DNA of 64,000 bases, taken from contig DAONTI010000020.1 in assembly GCA_035411585.1 (NCBI GenBank), positions 13,779-77,778 of the forward strand, read 5' to 3'. Below are positions 1 through 7,792 of the stretch, piece after piece (the stretch's first letter is position 1; each line of letters opens with the position of its first letter). Made by a program: the position numbers and the translations under genes. The stretch comes from MWDV01 sp002070715. GTDB taxonomy: Bacteria; Verrucomicrobiota; Verrucomicrobiia; Limisphaerales; MWDV01. The notes beneath the pieces are model-generated. The model saw only the letters and a list, made by a program, of their open reading frames with translations. It was not told the DNA's origin and made no database searches.

Positions 1-1298
1 CGGCGCGGATCGGAATACGTCCCGTCGGCTTCGCGGAAAAACAAGGGAATGCGAAAACCGGGAATGCCCAGTTGGTGAAGTGTGGGCGGCACGTAATCCG
101 GCACGCACCCGAGGTCTTCCGCCACGATGGTTGTGTCGCCGGAAGCCTCAATCAAGACGCGCAGGATTGCTTCGCCCTGGGCTTGATTGGCTGCCCGGTG
201 TTCCGGGGAATCATCCGCAAACGGCTTGAATCCGGGCACGCGCCCCCCGGTCCGCGCCGCCACTTGCTCGGGCGTCAGCGGCAGAAATTCCGCGTTCCGC
301 TCCGGAGGCCAGGGAAAAGAGTAGATGCGGAAAAAGCCCAGGACGTGATCAATGCGATACGCATGAAACACCCGGTGTAGGTTGCCGACGCGGGTGCGCC
401 ACCAGGCAAAATCGTGCCGGCGCAATTCCTCCCATTGATAATTCGGCACGCCCCAGTTCTGTCCCCATTTTTCGATGAACGGATCTCCTTTGAAGGTCCA
501 TTCCGGAGGCGCGCCGCCGCTCCAATCCAAGTCGAAAAACGACCGGTTCGCCCACACGTCCGCGCTGTGCCGCCCCACGCCGAACGGAAGGTCGCCCATG
601 AGAAAGACGTTTCGCTCGCCGGCGTACGCCTTGACCGCCTCCCATTGGGTAAAGGCGATCCATTGCACGTAGGCGAAGAACAGTTGCCGGCGCATCAACT
701 CGTCCCGGCGCGCCTCGGGCAGCGCCAGCAGCCAGGTGCGGGCCCGGGCTGGGGTTTGGTGTTCGGCACGCCAGCGTTCCCAGACCGGGTGGTTGCCGTT
801 CTCATCCATCAACATGCGGAACAACGCGTAATCCGACAACCAATCCGCGTTCTCCACCAGAAACGCGCGGAACGCCAGCGCCCGCTTGGTCTCCCGGTTA
901 AAATGCTGCGCCAGGAAATGGCGGAAGGCGGCGGCCAGCAGGCGGCGTTTCAGCGCCTTGACCTTGGGATAGTTGACCCGGCCGCGCCGCAATTCTGCGA
1001 GCAAACGCGGCTTGGCCATTTCCGCAAACTCGGCGGACGGCAGATCGGGCACGGCTTCGGGCGTCACCGCGAGGGTGGTCGGTTCGATGGCCAGCGAACT
1101 GATGGCGTTGTAGGGGGAATTATCGTCGCTGGTTTCGTTGATGGGCAGGGTTTGGAAAATGTGGAAGTGATGGCGTTGGCACCAGTCAATCATCTGGCGC
1201 ACGCCTTCGGTGTCGCCAATCCCCAGATCGGTTTCCGTACGGATGGCAAAGACCGGTTCAAGAATACCGGCGAGCGGTTGGGCGGGACTGAGTCTCAT
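1..1298 (-). CDS. malQ: 4-alpha-glucanotransferase (GH77, amylomaltase), C-terminus beyond window
   Basis: Transfers alpha-1,4-glucan segments between maltodextrin or glycogen chains; a cytosolic enzyme of glucan metabolism. The 432 codons present read in one open frame from an ATG at 1298 and run off the left edge. GH77 hallmarks seen: GDLPFGVGRHSADVW near residue 233, YRIDHVLGFF with the expected nucleophile Asp near residue 314, and VAEDLGCVPDY with the expected acid/base Glu near residue 393. The early segment with INETSDDNSPYNAISS is also typical. The last part, with the third catalytic Asp, is missing because of the window edge. The start is the first in-frame ATG before the conserved N-terminus; there is no strong ribosome binding site. 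No other glycogen gene lies to the right. Confidence 0.93.
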   Translation of the reverse strand, partial: MRLSPAQPLAGILEPVFAIRTETDLGIGDTEGVRQMIDWCQRHHFHIFQTLPINETSDDNSPYNAISSLAIEPTTLAVTPEAVPDLPSAEFAEMAKPRLLAELRRGRVNYPKVKALKRRLLAAAFRHFLAQHFNRETKRALAFRAFLVENADWLSDYALFRMLMDENGNHPVWERWRAEHQTPARARTWLLALPEARRDELMRRQLFFAYVQWIAFTQWEAVKAYAGERNVFLMGDLPFGVGRHSADVWANRSFFDLDWSGGAPPEWTFKGDPFIEKWGQNWGVPNYQWEELRRHDFAWWRTRVGNLHRVFHAYRIDHVLGFFRIYSFPWPPERNAEFLPLTPEQVAARTGGRVPGFKPFADDSPEHRAANQAQGEAILRVLIEASGDTTIVAEDLGCVPDYVPPTLHQLGIPGFRIPLFFREADGTYSDPR

Positions 1299-1515
1299 GT
1301 ATTGCGCGGGAGGTTGCCACAAGGAGGATGGAAATTCAAAGTTCGGCGACGCAACGGAAGATGACAGAAAGAAAGGTCAACGACCGCAGCGGCTTCCCCT
1401 GCCCTGTCTCCCCGGGCAATCATCTGCTCCGCTCCTTCACCAGAAACGGAGCGATCGGATTCCAAGCGCAAATCGGGGCTCTTGACTCGTCGCAGCTCCC
1501 GCCGTCACCGGCTCG

Positions 1516-2388
1516 TTATTGCATCCACTTGACGAGGAATTCGTAGCTGGCCTGGGCGTAATCGAACGGCGACCCCACTCCGCTGTCCTGTTCGTACACG
1601 TACCATTCAATGCCCGCGGCATCGCCCGCCGCAAAGATTTCCGACCAGTTCAATTCGCCCTGGCCCAGCGGAGTGAACGCCTGTTTCCGACCTTGCTTGG
1701 CCAAAACCACGTCCTTGGCGTGAATCACCGGGCAACGCCCCTTGCATTTGCGGATGTACGCGGCCGGGTCCACGCCGCCAACATAAACCCAAGCCAGATC
1801 CAGTTCCGCGCACAAATGCCCCGGCGTCGTGGATTCCAGCAGGATGTCCAGCTTGTAGCGGGGATCATCCGGGAATTTTTCGAATTCCCACGCGTGATTG
1901 TGATACGAAAGCCGCAGCCCCGTCGCGCGCAACTTGGCGCCGAGCGTCTCCAGCCGGCGCGCACCGTTGAGCCAGTCTTTCAAAGTCGCCCGGCAATCGT
2001 TCATCATGCCGCCGGGGGCCAGGTCGCCCACGCCCACCGTTTTCCAGAACTTCACGTTCGTCTCGAAATCGCGCTCGAAGGGTTCGATGCCCACATGCGC
2101 GGAGATGGCCTTCAACCCGGCCGTGTCGAGCGCCGCGCGGATTTTTTCCGCCGGCAAATTCGGCATGCCGCTCCATTGCACGTATTCCCAACCCATCTGG
2201 CGGACGCGTTTGAGCGTATCCGCAAGGTCTTTTTGGGCCGGCTCGCGCAGGGTGTAAAGCTGCAGCGCCATCCGGCGTTTGGGTTTCGAGGCGGCCACGG
2301 CGGATAGCACCGGCGCGGCGGCGAGAGTGAGGAAACCCAAGGTTTGCAGGGCTTCCCGGCGGGTGACAGTTCGCGATGCCAAATTCAT
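1516..2388 (-). CDS. Tat-exported sugar phosphate isomerase/epimerase-like TIM-barrel protein
   Basis: A 290-residue protein of the xylose isomerase-like TIM-barrel family (AP endonuclease 2 fold). The N-terminus carries a twin-arginine signal (TRREALQTLGF, arginines at 10 and 11, then an Ala/Leu-rich stretch ending AAAP), so it is predicted to be exported folded. The barrel begins with RRMALQLYTLREP and continues through ISAHVG, LSYHNHAWEF, CAELDLAWV, VIHAKDV and EWYVYEQD, which match the metal-binding His/Asp/Glu strands of this family. The substrate cannot be read from sequence. I chose the ATG at 2388 because it puts the Tat signal at the N-terminus; the frame remains open to 2541. The downstream neighbour on the same strand is the glucanotransferase, 217 bases away, so co-transcription is possible but not shown. 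Confidence 0.85.
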   Translation of the reverse strand: MNLASRTVTRREALQTLGFLTLAAAPVLSAVAASKPKRRMALQLYTLREPAQKDLADTLKRVRQMGWEYVQWSGMPNLPAEKIRAALDTAGLKAISAHVGIEPFERDFETNVKFWKTVGVGDLAPGGMMNDCRATLKDWLNGARRLETLGAKLRATGLRLSYHNHAWEFEKFPDDPRYKLDILLESTTPGHLCAELDLAWVYVGGVDPAAYIRKCKGRCPVIHAKDVVLAKQGRKQAFTPLGQGELNWSEIFAAGDAAGIEWYVYEQDSGVGSPFDYAQASYEFLVKWMQ

Positions 2389-2609
2389 ATACCCGTGACT
2401 GTCACCCGAAGCGCGCCGCGATTCAAGCGTTGTCTGCGGTATGGCATCGCCGGGCGAGAATTTCAATTTTGACCGAGCTTGGAATCCTCGGACTCGTGGC
2501 GTTCGCCATTCGGTTCCCTTGTGTCTTCGTGACACGGTCAAGTTGGCCGCCGTTGGTGAAGCGTCGTAGGCGCGGCATCTCTGTAGCTACCGCCGACCAT
2601 AACATTCCG

Positions 2610-2632
2610 AGCCCCGTTAGGGGCGGCATCTT
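2610..2632 (+). repeat. Palindromic intergenic repeat, copy 1 (AGCCCCGTTAGGGGCGG type)
   Basis: Matches the consensus AGCYCCGTYAGGRGCGGYAT shared with two inverted copies at 2970-2989 and 3017-3039. The core is a small imperfect palindrome (GCCCC..GGGGC), as in REP-like elements. Confidence 0.6.
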
Positions 2633-2689
2633 CCCTCCCTTTACGCGGAAACGAACGGGAAACGTCCAAGCCGTCACATCAATGTTTTC

Positions 2690-2760
2690 ATCCGCAGATG
2701 GCGCCGATTGACGCAGATGGGAAATCGGGAAAAACCTGCGAAATCTGCGTTATCGGCGGA
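2690..2760 (+). repeat. CCGCAGAT/ACGCAGAT-type low-complexity repeat
   Basis: A 70-base segment made of variants of the words TCCGCAGAT, ACGCAGATGGG and GAAATCTGCGTTATCGG. Similar wording recurs in intergenic DNA of planctomycetes and verrucomicrobia (recalled, not searched). No coding capacity. Confidence 0.45.
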
Positions 2761-2789
2761 TTGGACCGAGATCGCTCGCCTCCCCTTCC

Positions 2790-2930
2790 CGGTCGAAAGC
2801 GCCAGAGGACTGGCGCAGTCCAAAAAAGCTGGCGCTTTGGTCCGCGCTTGAATAAACGCGCAGCGTCTTGGAGTGCGGCCGTCCTCTGCCGCTTTCCGCC
2901 GCAGCGCCGGGTGGAATCCGGGAGCATCAC
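2790..2930 (+). repeat. Nested stem-loop repeat element
   Basis: Contains two nested inverted repeats: AAAGCGCCAG at 2796-2805 against CTGGCGCTTT at 2829-2838 (10 bp, perfect), enclosing GGACT at 2807-2811 against AGTCC at 2817-2821. A further GC-rich part (GCGGCCGTCCTCTGCCGC) follows to about 2920. The layout looks like a non-autonomous interspersed element rather than a terminator, since no T-run follows. Confidence 0.5.
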
Positions 2931-2969
2931 CGGTCCGGGGGTTGTAGCGATTGGTTGTGATGCCGAACT

Positions 2970-2989
2970 ATGCCGCTCCTGACGGAGCT
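2970..2989 (-). repeat. Palindromic intergenic repeat, copy 2
   Basis: Inverted relative to the copy at 2610-2632. It reads AGCTCCGTCAGGAGCGGCAT on the minus strand, with compensating changes that keep the GCTCC/GGAGC stem. Confidence 0.55.
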
Positions 2990-3016
2990 AAAAAATTATT
3001 TGGGTCTGTTGCTACA

Positions 3017-3039
3017 AAGATACCGCCCCTGACGGGGCT
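3017..3039 (-). repeat. Palindromic intergenic repeat, copy 3
   Basis: On the minus strand AGCCCCGTCAGGGGCGGTAT followed by CTTTGTAGCAA. In the same orientation as copy 2 and 28 bases from it, so copies 2 and 3 form a tandem pair. Confidence 0.55.
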
Positions 3040-3353
3040 GGGAAATCGGTTGGAGCTGTTGCGGCAACGATGCTGCCGCAACAGGGTTGTTCCTCCGTGC
3101 GGCACCGCGGCGCCGCCGCGCCTTCTTGTGGCACGGACTCGCCTCCTTCCACCTGACCTCCGGGACGCGATCTCCACGGCCTTTCCCACACCCCGTCATT
3201 TGTGGCTTTTCTGGAAGGCCGATTCCCGCCATGCTCAACCAGCCCGGTGAACGCGGCTCCGTTCAACCGCCGGTCAATTCTTCCGGTTCGAGGATTTACG
3301 GGGAGCGCGCGACGGTCTAGGCTGAGGCCGCGTCAATCATTAAGGGCGACCAA

Positions 3354-4301
3354 TTGAACAACGCATCGCAAACCCATGGCGCGCCGGGCGCCGCCGCCAG
3401 CCCGCCTTCGGCTTCGAAGGCGAAAAACTTCGCGCGCCGGCTGATTTCCTCCGTGGTGCTGTGGACAGCCATTCTGGCGGCGTTGTTCTCGGAGCATCCG
3501 CTGCTGTCCGCCGGCGTGTTTCTGGTCGTCATGGTATTTCTGGCGGCGGCGGGGTTGGCGGAGTTTTACGGATTGGCCCGGGCGCGCGGCCTGGCCTGTT
3601 TTCCCCGCTGGGGCTTGTTCGGCGGCGTGCTGTTGATGGGCGGCACGTTCCTGCACGGCACCGGTTGGTTGCGCGGTCACGATTTGCCCGCGGGGGTCAA
3701 TGATTTTGAGACGGGATTTCTGATTTTGTTTGTCCTGGGCTTGTGCGTCCGACAGTTCTTTTCGCGCGACCACACGGCGGGGCTTGGGACCATTGCCGTC
3801 ACGCTCTTCGGATTGATGTATGTGCCCTGGCTGCTCAATTTCATCCAGAAAATCCATTTCTTCCCGGGCATCAGCGGCAACGGCAAATTCTATGTTCTCT
3901 ATTTCATCGTCGTGACGAAGTTCAGCGATACCGGAGCCTACGCGGTCGGGTCGCTGATCGGCCGGCACAAAATGATTCCGCGCATCAGCCCCGGAAAGAC
4001 CTGGGAAGGATTTGGCGGGGCGTTGGCGATCTCCACCGGTGCCAGTCTCGCCCTCGCGCATTACCTCGGCCATCGTCTGCCCGGCTTGACGCCGTGGCAT
4101 GCGGTCGTGTTGGGCGTGGTGCTCGGGACCGCCGCAGTGATGGGGGATCTGATTGAATCACGGTTCAAACGCGAAGCCGCCGTGAAGGATTCCGGACGGC
4201 TGTTTCCGGGGATTGGCGGCATTCTGGACCTGCTCGACAGCCTCTTGTTTAACGCGCCCATCATGTATCTCTATCTCCGTTACCTCCTGATCCAGCCATG
4301 A
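3354..4301 (+). CDS. cdsA: Phosphatidate cytidylyltransferase
   Basis: Integral membrane enzyme making CDP-diacylglycerol from phosphatidic acid and CTP, the branch point of phospholipid synthesis. 315 residues, with several hydrophobic segments from residue ~25 onward and the C-terminal family signature region SRFKREAAVKDSGRLFPG followed by GIGGILDLLDSLLFNAP. The usual signature has GHGG and DRxD where this protein has GIGG and DLLD; the Lys, Asp and overall spacing are kept. The start is TTG at 3354, chosen because AAGGG lies about 8 bases upstream and no ATG exists before the conserved part. The stop overlaps the dxr start (ATGA), so the two genes are translationally coupled. uppS, often the preceding gene, is not present upstream. 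Confidence 0.9.
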   Translation: MNNASQTHGAPGAAASPPSASKAKNFARRLISSVVLWTAILAALFSEHPLLSAGVFLVVMVFLAAAGLAEFYGLARARGLACFPRWGLFGGVLLMGGTFLHGTGWLRGHDLPAGVNDFETGFLILFVLGLCVRQFFSRDHTAGLGTIAVTLFGLMYVPWLLNFIQKIHFFPGISGNGKFYVLYFIVVTKFSDTGAYAVGSLIGRHKMIPRISPGKTWEGFGGALAISTGASLALAHYLGHRLPGLTPWHAVVLGVVLGTAAVMGDLIESRFKREAAVKDSGRLFPGIGGILDLLDSLLFNAPIMYLYLRYLLIQP

Positions 4302-5449
4302 AAAACGTCGTGATTCTGGGCAGCACGGGCAGCATCGGCACGAGCGCCATCAAGGTGGCGCAAGATCTGCCAGACCGGATTCGTGTGCTGGCGCTGGCGG
4401 CGGGGAACAACAGTGAATTGCTCCTGGAACAAACCCGCCGGTTCCGCCCCGAAGCCATCTCCATCGGGGATGCCGCCGGCGTGCCAAAACTGCGTGATGC
4501 GGTCGGCCCTCTGTGCGAGGTCTATTCCGGCCCGGAGGGGTTGGTCCAACTGGCCACGCTCCCGGCGGCAGACATCGTCCTCCTCGCCATCGTGGGCACC
4601 GCCGGGTTGCAACCCGCGCTGGCCGCCATTCGCGCCGGCAAAGACCTCGCTGTGGCTTCCAAGGAAATCCTCGTCATGGCCGGCGAAATCGTGATGCGCG
4701 AGGCGCACAAATACGGGGTGCGCGTGCTGGCGGTGGACAGCGAACACTCCGCCATTTTTCAATGTCTCGACGGCAAACCTGCCGCGTCCGTGCGCAAACT
4801 CTGGCTGACCGCATCCGGCGGCCCGTTCCGCGACGCCGCCGAATGGCCCAAGGGAAAGTTTCCCGACATTACGGTGGAACGCGCCCTGCAACATCCGTCC
4901 TGGGTTATGGGCCGGAAAATCACGATTGATTCCGCCACCCTTTTCAACAAGGGCTTGGAAATGATTGAGGCGCGCTGGTTGTTTGACGTGGGAATGGATC
5001 GCGTGGGCGTGCTGGTACATCCCCAGAGCATCGTGCATTCGATGGTTGAATTTGTGGACGGCGCGTTGCTGGCCCAGCTCTCGACGCCCGACATGTGCCT
5101 GCCGATCCAATATGCGTTGACCTATCCCGAACGCCTCGCCAGCGCCCGGGTGCAAACCGATTTTGCCCGGCTCGGCGCGCTGACGTTTGAAGCGCCGGAC
5201 GAGGACCGTTTCCCCTCCCTGGCTCTTGCGCGGCACGCGGGCGAAGTCGGCGGCACCCTGCCCGCCGTTCTGAACGCGGCCAATGAAATCGCGGTGGCCG
5301 CCTTTATCAACCGGCAAATCAACTTCTCGCAGATCACCGAAACCGTCCGGCGCACGATGGCCGCGCATCAAGTGGTGGCCCACCCGACGCTGGAACAAAT
5401 CCTCGCCGCCGACGCCTGGGCGCGACAAACCGCGGCGGCGGGGCACTGA
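4298..5449 (+). CDS. dxr: 1-deoxy-D-xylulose 5-phosphate reductoisomerase
   Basis: Second enzyme of the methylerythritol phosphate pathway: NADPH-dependent conversion of DXP to MEP for isoprenoid synthesis. 383 residues, the usual length. Seen: the NADPH-binding GSTGSIG at residues 8-14, the metal and substrate motif AVDSEHSAIFQCL near 146-158, LTASGGPFRD near 170, and HPSWVMGRKITIDSATLFNKG with the family's MGRKITIDSAT core. The ATG at 4298 overlaps the cdsA stop by four bases. This cdsA-dxr pairing is common in bacteria, where a rseP-type protease often follows; here it does not, and rho begins 188 bases later. Confidence 0.97.
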   Translation: MKNVVILGSTGSIGTSAIKVAQDLPDRIRVLALAAGNNSELLLEQTRRFRPEAISIGDAAGVPKLRDAVGPLCEVYSGPEGLVQLATLPAADIVLLAIVGTAGLQPALAAIRAGKDLAVASKEILVMAGEIVMREAHKYGVRVLAVDSEHSAIFQCLDGKPAASVRKLWLTASGGPFRDAAEWPKGKFPDITVERALQHPSWVMGRKITIDSATLFNKGLEMIEARWLFDVGMDRVGVLVHPQSIVHSMVEFVDGALLAQLSTPDMCLPIQYALTYPERLASARVQTDFARLGALTFEAPDEDRFPSLALARHAGEVGGTLPAVLNAANEIAVAAFINRQINFSQITETVRRTMAAHQVVAHPTLEQILAADAWARQTAAAGH

Positions 5450-5482
5450 CTTCCCGCGTCCGCGCCCCCCGTAAAATACTTG

Positions 5483-5512
5483 TTGCGCTCCCGCTGGATT
5501 TGGCGCCATAGT
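5483..5512 (+). promoter_or_regulatory. Possible rho promoter (-35 TTGCGC, -10 CATAGT)
   Basis: In the 188-base gap between dxr and rho, TTGCGC at 5483-5488 and CATAGT at 5507-5512 are 18 bases apart. This leaves a leader of about 120 bases before the rho ATG, which would suit the autoregulatory leaders known for rho genes. The match to consensus is weak. Confidence 0.25.
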
Positions 5513-5637
5513 GTGCGCGTTGCAGGTCTTGTTGGCCGCAGTGGTGCGAACACCACTCTTCGGCACAGCAAACTCCCATTGTTCTGAATCCGCGGTTAGG
5601 CGCCGATTCCTTGGACCTGTGACAACGTAAACTCGTT

Positions 5638-6762
5638 ATGAGCAATACAAGCAACAATGCCCCGGAACGCGGTTCCGGCTATCTGGAAATCTCGGAAAAA
5701 GGCTTCGGCTTTCTGCGTTCCGCGCAGAATCATTTTCATCCCAAGCCCACCGACATTTTTGTGACGCCCGACACGATCAAGCGCAGTTTCCTGCGCGAGG
5801 GCAGTCTCATCACCGGCCCGCTGCAGCCGCCACACCGCGGCAGCAGCCCGCAACTCAAGAGCGTAGAGAAGGTCAACGACATGCCCTTCGAGGAGTACGT
5901 CAAGGCGGTCCGGTTTGAGAACCTGACCACGATTGATCCGATCGAGAAATACCGGCTGGAAACCACGCCCGACCTGATCGAGACGCGGGTGATTGACCTG
6001 GTCACCCCGATTGGCCGAGGCACACGCGGATTGATCGTCTCGCCGCCGCGCAGCGGCAAGACGACGGTGCTCAAGCAGATCGCCAACGCCATCACCACCA
6101 ACCATCCGGATGTGTCGGTGTTGGTCCTCTTGATTGACGAGCGCCCCGAAGAGGTGACCGACTTCCAACGGTCGGTGAAGGCCGAGGTGGTGGCCTCCTC
6201 CAACGATCAGGATTTGGAAACCCACGTCCGGCTTTCGCGTTTCATGATCGAGCGGTGCCGCCGGATGGTGGAATGCGGCAAGGACGTGTTTGTGCTGCTG
6301 GACTCCCTGACGCGCGTGGCCCGCGCCTACAACAGCGTCCACGGCGGCAGCGGGCGCACCATGACGGGCGGCGTGGACGCCCGGGCGCTGGAAATCCCGC
6401 GCAAGATGTTTGCCTCGGCCCGCAAGATCGAGGATGGCGGCTCGTTGACCATCATTGCCACCGCCCTGGTGGACACCGGCTCCCGCATGGACGAACTGAT
6501 CTTTCAGGAGTTCAAAGGCACGGGCAACATGGAGCTGATCCTGGACCGCAAACTTTCGGATCGCCGGTTGTTCCCGGCCATTGACATTCCCAAGAGCGGC
6601 ACGCGCAAGGAGGAAAAGCTGTTCCCGAAACAGCACATTGAAGCCGTGCGCAAATTGCGCCGGATGATGGTGGACCTCAATCCCATTGAGGCCATGGAAA
6701 CCCTCACCGCCGCGCTGAAGAAGCACAAGACCAACGACGAACTGCTGACGAAGCTGGTCTGA
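5638..6762 (+). CDS. rho: Transcription termination factor Rho
   Basis: Hexameric RNA helicase that terminates transcription. 374 residues. The primary RNA-binding cold-shock-like domain starts almost at the N-terminus (GSGYLEISEKGFGFLRS, residues ~13-29). The ATPase core follows, with Walker A SPPRSGKTT near 136-144, LIDERPEEVTD, Walker B VFVLLDSLTR near 217, and the R-loop region GGVDARALEIPRKMF. It lacks the N-terminal helical Rho-N domain and the long low-complexity insertions found in many high-GC phyla, so it is a compact Rho of about 45 residues less than the E. coli protein. ATG at 5638 is the first start of the open frame. Confidence 0.97.
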   Translation: MSNTSNNAPERGSGYLEISEKGFGFLRSAQNHFHPKPTDIFVTPDTIKRSFLREGSLITGPLQPPHRGSSPQLKSVEKVNDMPFEEYVKAVRFENLTTIDPIEKYRLETTPDLIETRVIDLVTPIGRGTRGLIVSPPRSGKTTVLKQIANAITTNHPDVSVLVLLIDERPEEVTDFQRSVKAEVVASSNDQDLETHVRLSRFMIERCRRMVECGKDVFVLLDSLTRVARAYNSVHGGSGRTMTGGVDARALEIPRKMFASARKIEDGGSLTIIATALVDTGSRMDELIFQEFKGTGNMELILDRKLSDRRLFPAIDIPKSGTRKEEKLFPKQHIEAVRKLRRMMVDLNPIEAMETLTAALKKHKTNDELLTKLV

Positions 6763-6839
6763 GGCGCAAACGCATCAACGAAGAAAACCGCGGAGAATAA
6801 CCGCCGACGCCAGCCTTTCCAGGGCGGGCGACGGGCCGC

Positions 6840-7055
6840 TTATCGTAACCGCCAGGTGATGCGGCCTTTGTTCAAGTCGTAGGGCGACATTTCCATCTTC
6901 ACCCGGTCCCCCACCGTGAGGCGGACCCAGCGTTTGCGCATCTTGCCGCAAATCGTGGCCAGGACCAGATGCTTGTTGTCCAGTTGCACCCGGAACATGG
7001 TGCCGGGCAGCACCGTGTGAATGCGTCCTTCGACTTCGATGTGTTCTTCTTTCAT
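6840..7055 (-). CDS. infA: Translation initiation factor IF-1
   Basis: 71-residue S1-fold protein that binds the 30S A site during initiation. Sequence features: MKEEHIEVEGRIHTVLPG, a beta-barrel core with FRVQLDNKHLVLATICGKMRKRWVRLTVGD, and ending DLNKGRITWRLR, all characteristic of IF-1. Length is normal. It converges with rho, leaving 77 bases between the two stops in which I see no clear terminator hairpin. Confidence 0.97.
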   Translation of the reverse strand: MKEEHIEVEGRIHTVLPGTMFRVQLDNKHLVLATICGKMRKRWVRLTVGDRVKMEMSPYDLNKGRITWRLR

Positions 7056-7197
7056 TAATGCAATTCTATCTTACCCACAGGGCGCCGCCGTCGCCCTCCC
7101 CCGCCATTCTGGCGGGTCCATAATTTAACCGTGGCGGAAACGACAGAGGTCTGGCTGTCGTAACAACCTGTGACCTCCGCCGCCAAATCAAACCGTC

Positions 7198-7512
7198 TCA
7201 ATAACGCGGCCGTCCCCCGCCGAAGGAGCGCCGGCCACCGCCGCCGCCCCCACCGGACCGTTCTTCGCGCGGACGCGCAATGTTCACCGTCAACGCCCGA
7301 CCATCCAACGTCTTGCCGTGCATGCCGTCAATGGCCTTTTGCGCTTCCTCCGGAGAACTCATGGTGACAAAGGCAAACCCGCGGGAGCGCCCCGACGCCC
7401 GGTCGAGCATCAGATTGACTTCCGCCACCGTGCCGTGCGCGGCAAAGGCGTCGTTCAGGTCGTTTTCCGTAGTGTTGAAGGAAAGATTTCCTACAAACAG
7501 TTTGCTATTCAT
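7198..7512 (-). CDS. RRM-type RNA-binding protein with glycine-rich tail
   Basis: 104-residue single-RRM protein of the bacterial/cyanobacterial Rbp type. RNP2 is LFVGNL (residues 5-10) and RNP1 is RGFAFVTM (44-51), both with the aromatic residues that stack on RNA bases. Residues ~84-104 form an Arg/Gly-rich tail (seven Gly in a row, then GRRSFGGGRPRY), probably adding non-specific RNA affinity. These proteins act as cold-responsive RNA chaperones or mRNA-stability factors; which role applies here is unknown. Its 280-base upstream region, down to 7792, has no other gene. Confidence 0.93.
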   Translation of the reverse strand: MNSKLFVGNLSFNTTENDLNDAFAAHGTVAEVNLMLDRASGRSRGFAFVTMSSPEEAQKAIDGMHGKTLDGRALTVNIARPREERSGGGGGGGRRSFGGGRPRY

Positions 7513-7792
7513 GTGATGTATTTGCTGTCCGCCATTAACCGTTGCTTTCCGCAGACTGTTCCCGACTGCCGGGTCTCAAATCATCACCGAACCAAGTTCA
7601 CCTGAAGATTCACCATGTCTTGAAAGTGACTAGCTATCGAACAGAGACAAGTAAGATGACCGATTTCGCGCGAATGGCAACTGTTAATCGCAACTACCGG
7701 CGGTGGTGGCGGCGCGGAGAATGCCGCGTTTCCCGGCGAACCCGTCCGGGCGCACCGTGACAGCAATATCTTTCCAGCTGGCATTCGCGCCT
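7513..7792. other. Intergenic region upstream of the RRM gene
   Basis: 280 bases between the RRM gene start and the end of the MFS transporter gene, both on the minus strand. It must contain the RRM gene promoter and 5' leader. I see no open frame with protein-like features, no clear terminator for the sialic acid operon and no strong promoter consensus. Confidence 0.5.

Larger units (their letters stand above)
2389..3353. other. Gene-free intergenic region rich in interspersed repeats
   Basis: Nearly 1 kb between two divergently oriented genes with no convincing coding region: the open frames here lack recognisable protein features. It contains at least three kinds of short palindromic or repeat-like elements, annotated separately, and the promoter for the cdsA-dxr unit must lie near its right end. 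From 3050 to 3340 I see no further structure. Confidence 0.6.

Noticed and set aside
4280..5566. A 428-codon minus-strand frame opposite dxr
   Set aside because: Antisense shadow; dxr is complete with all motifs.
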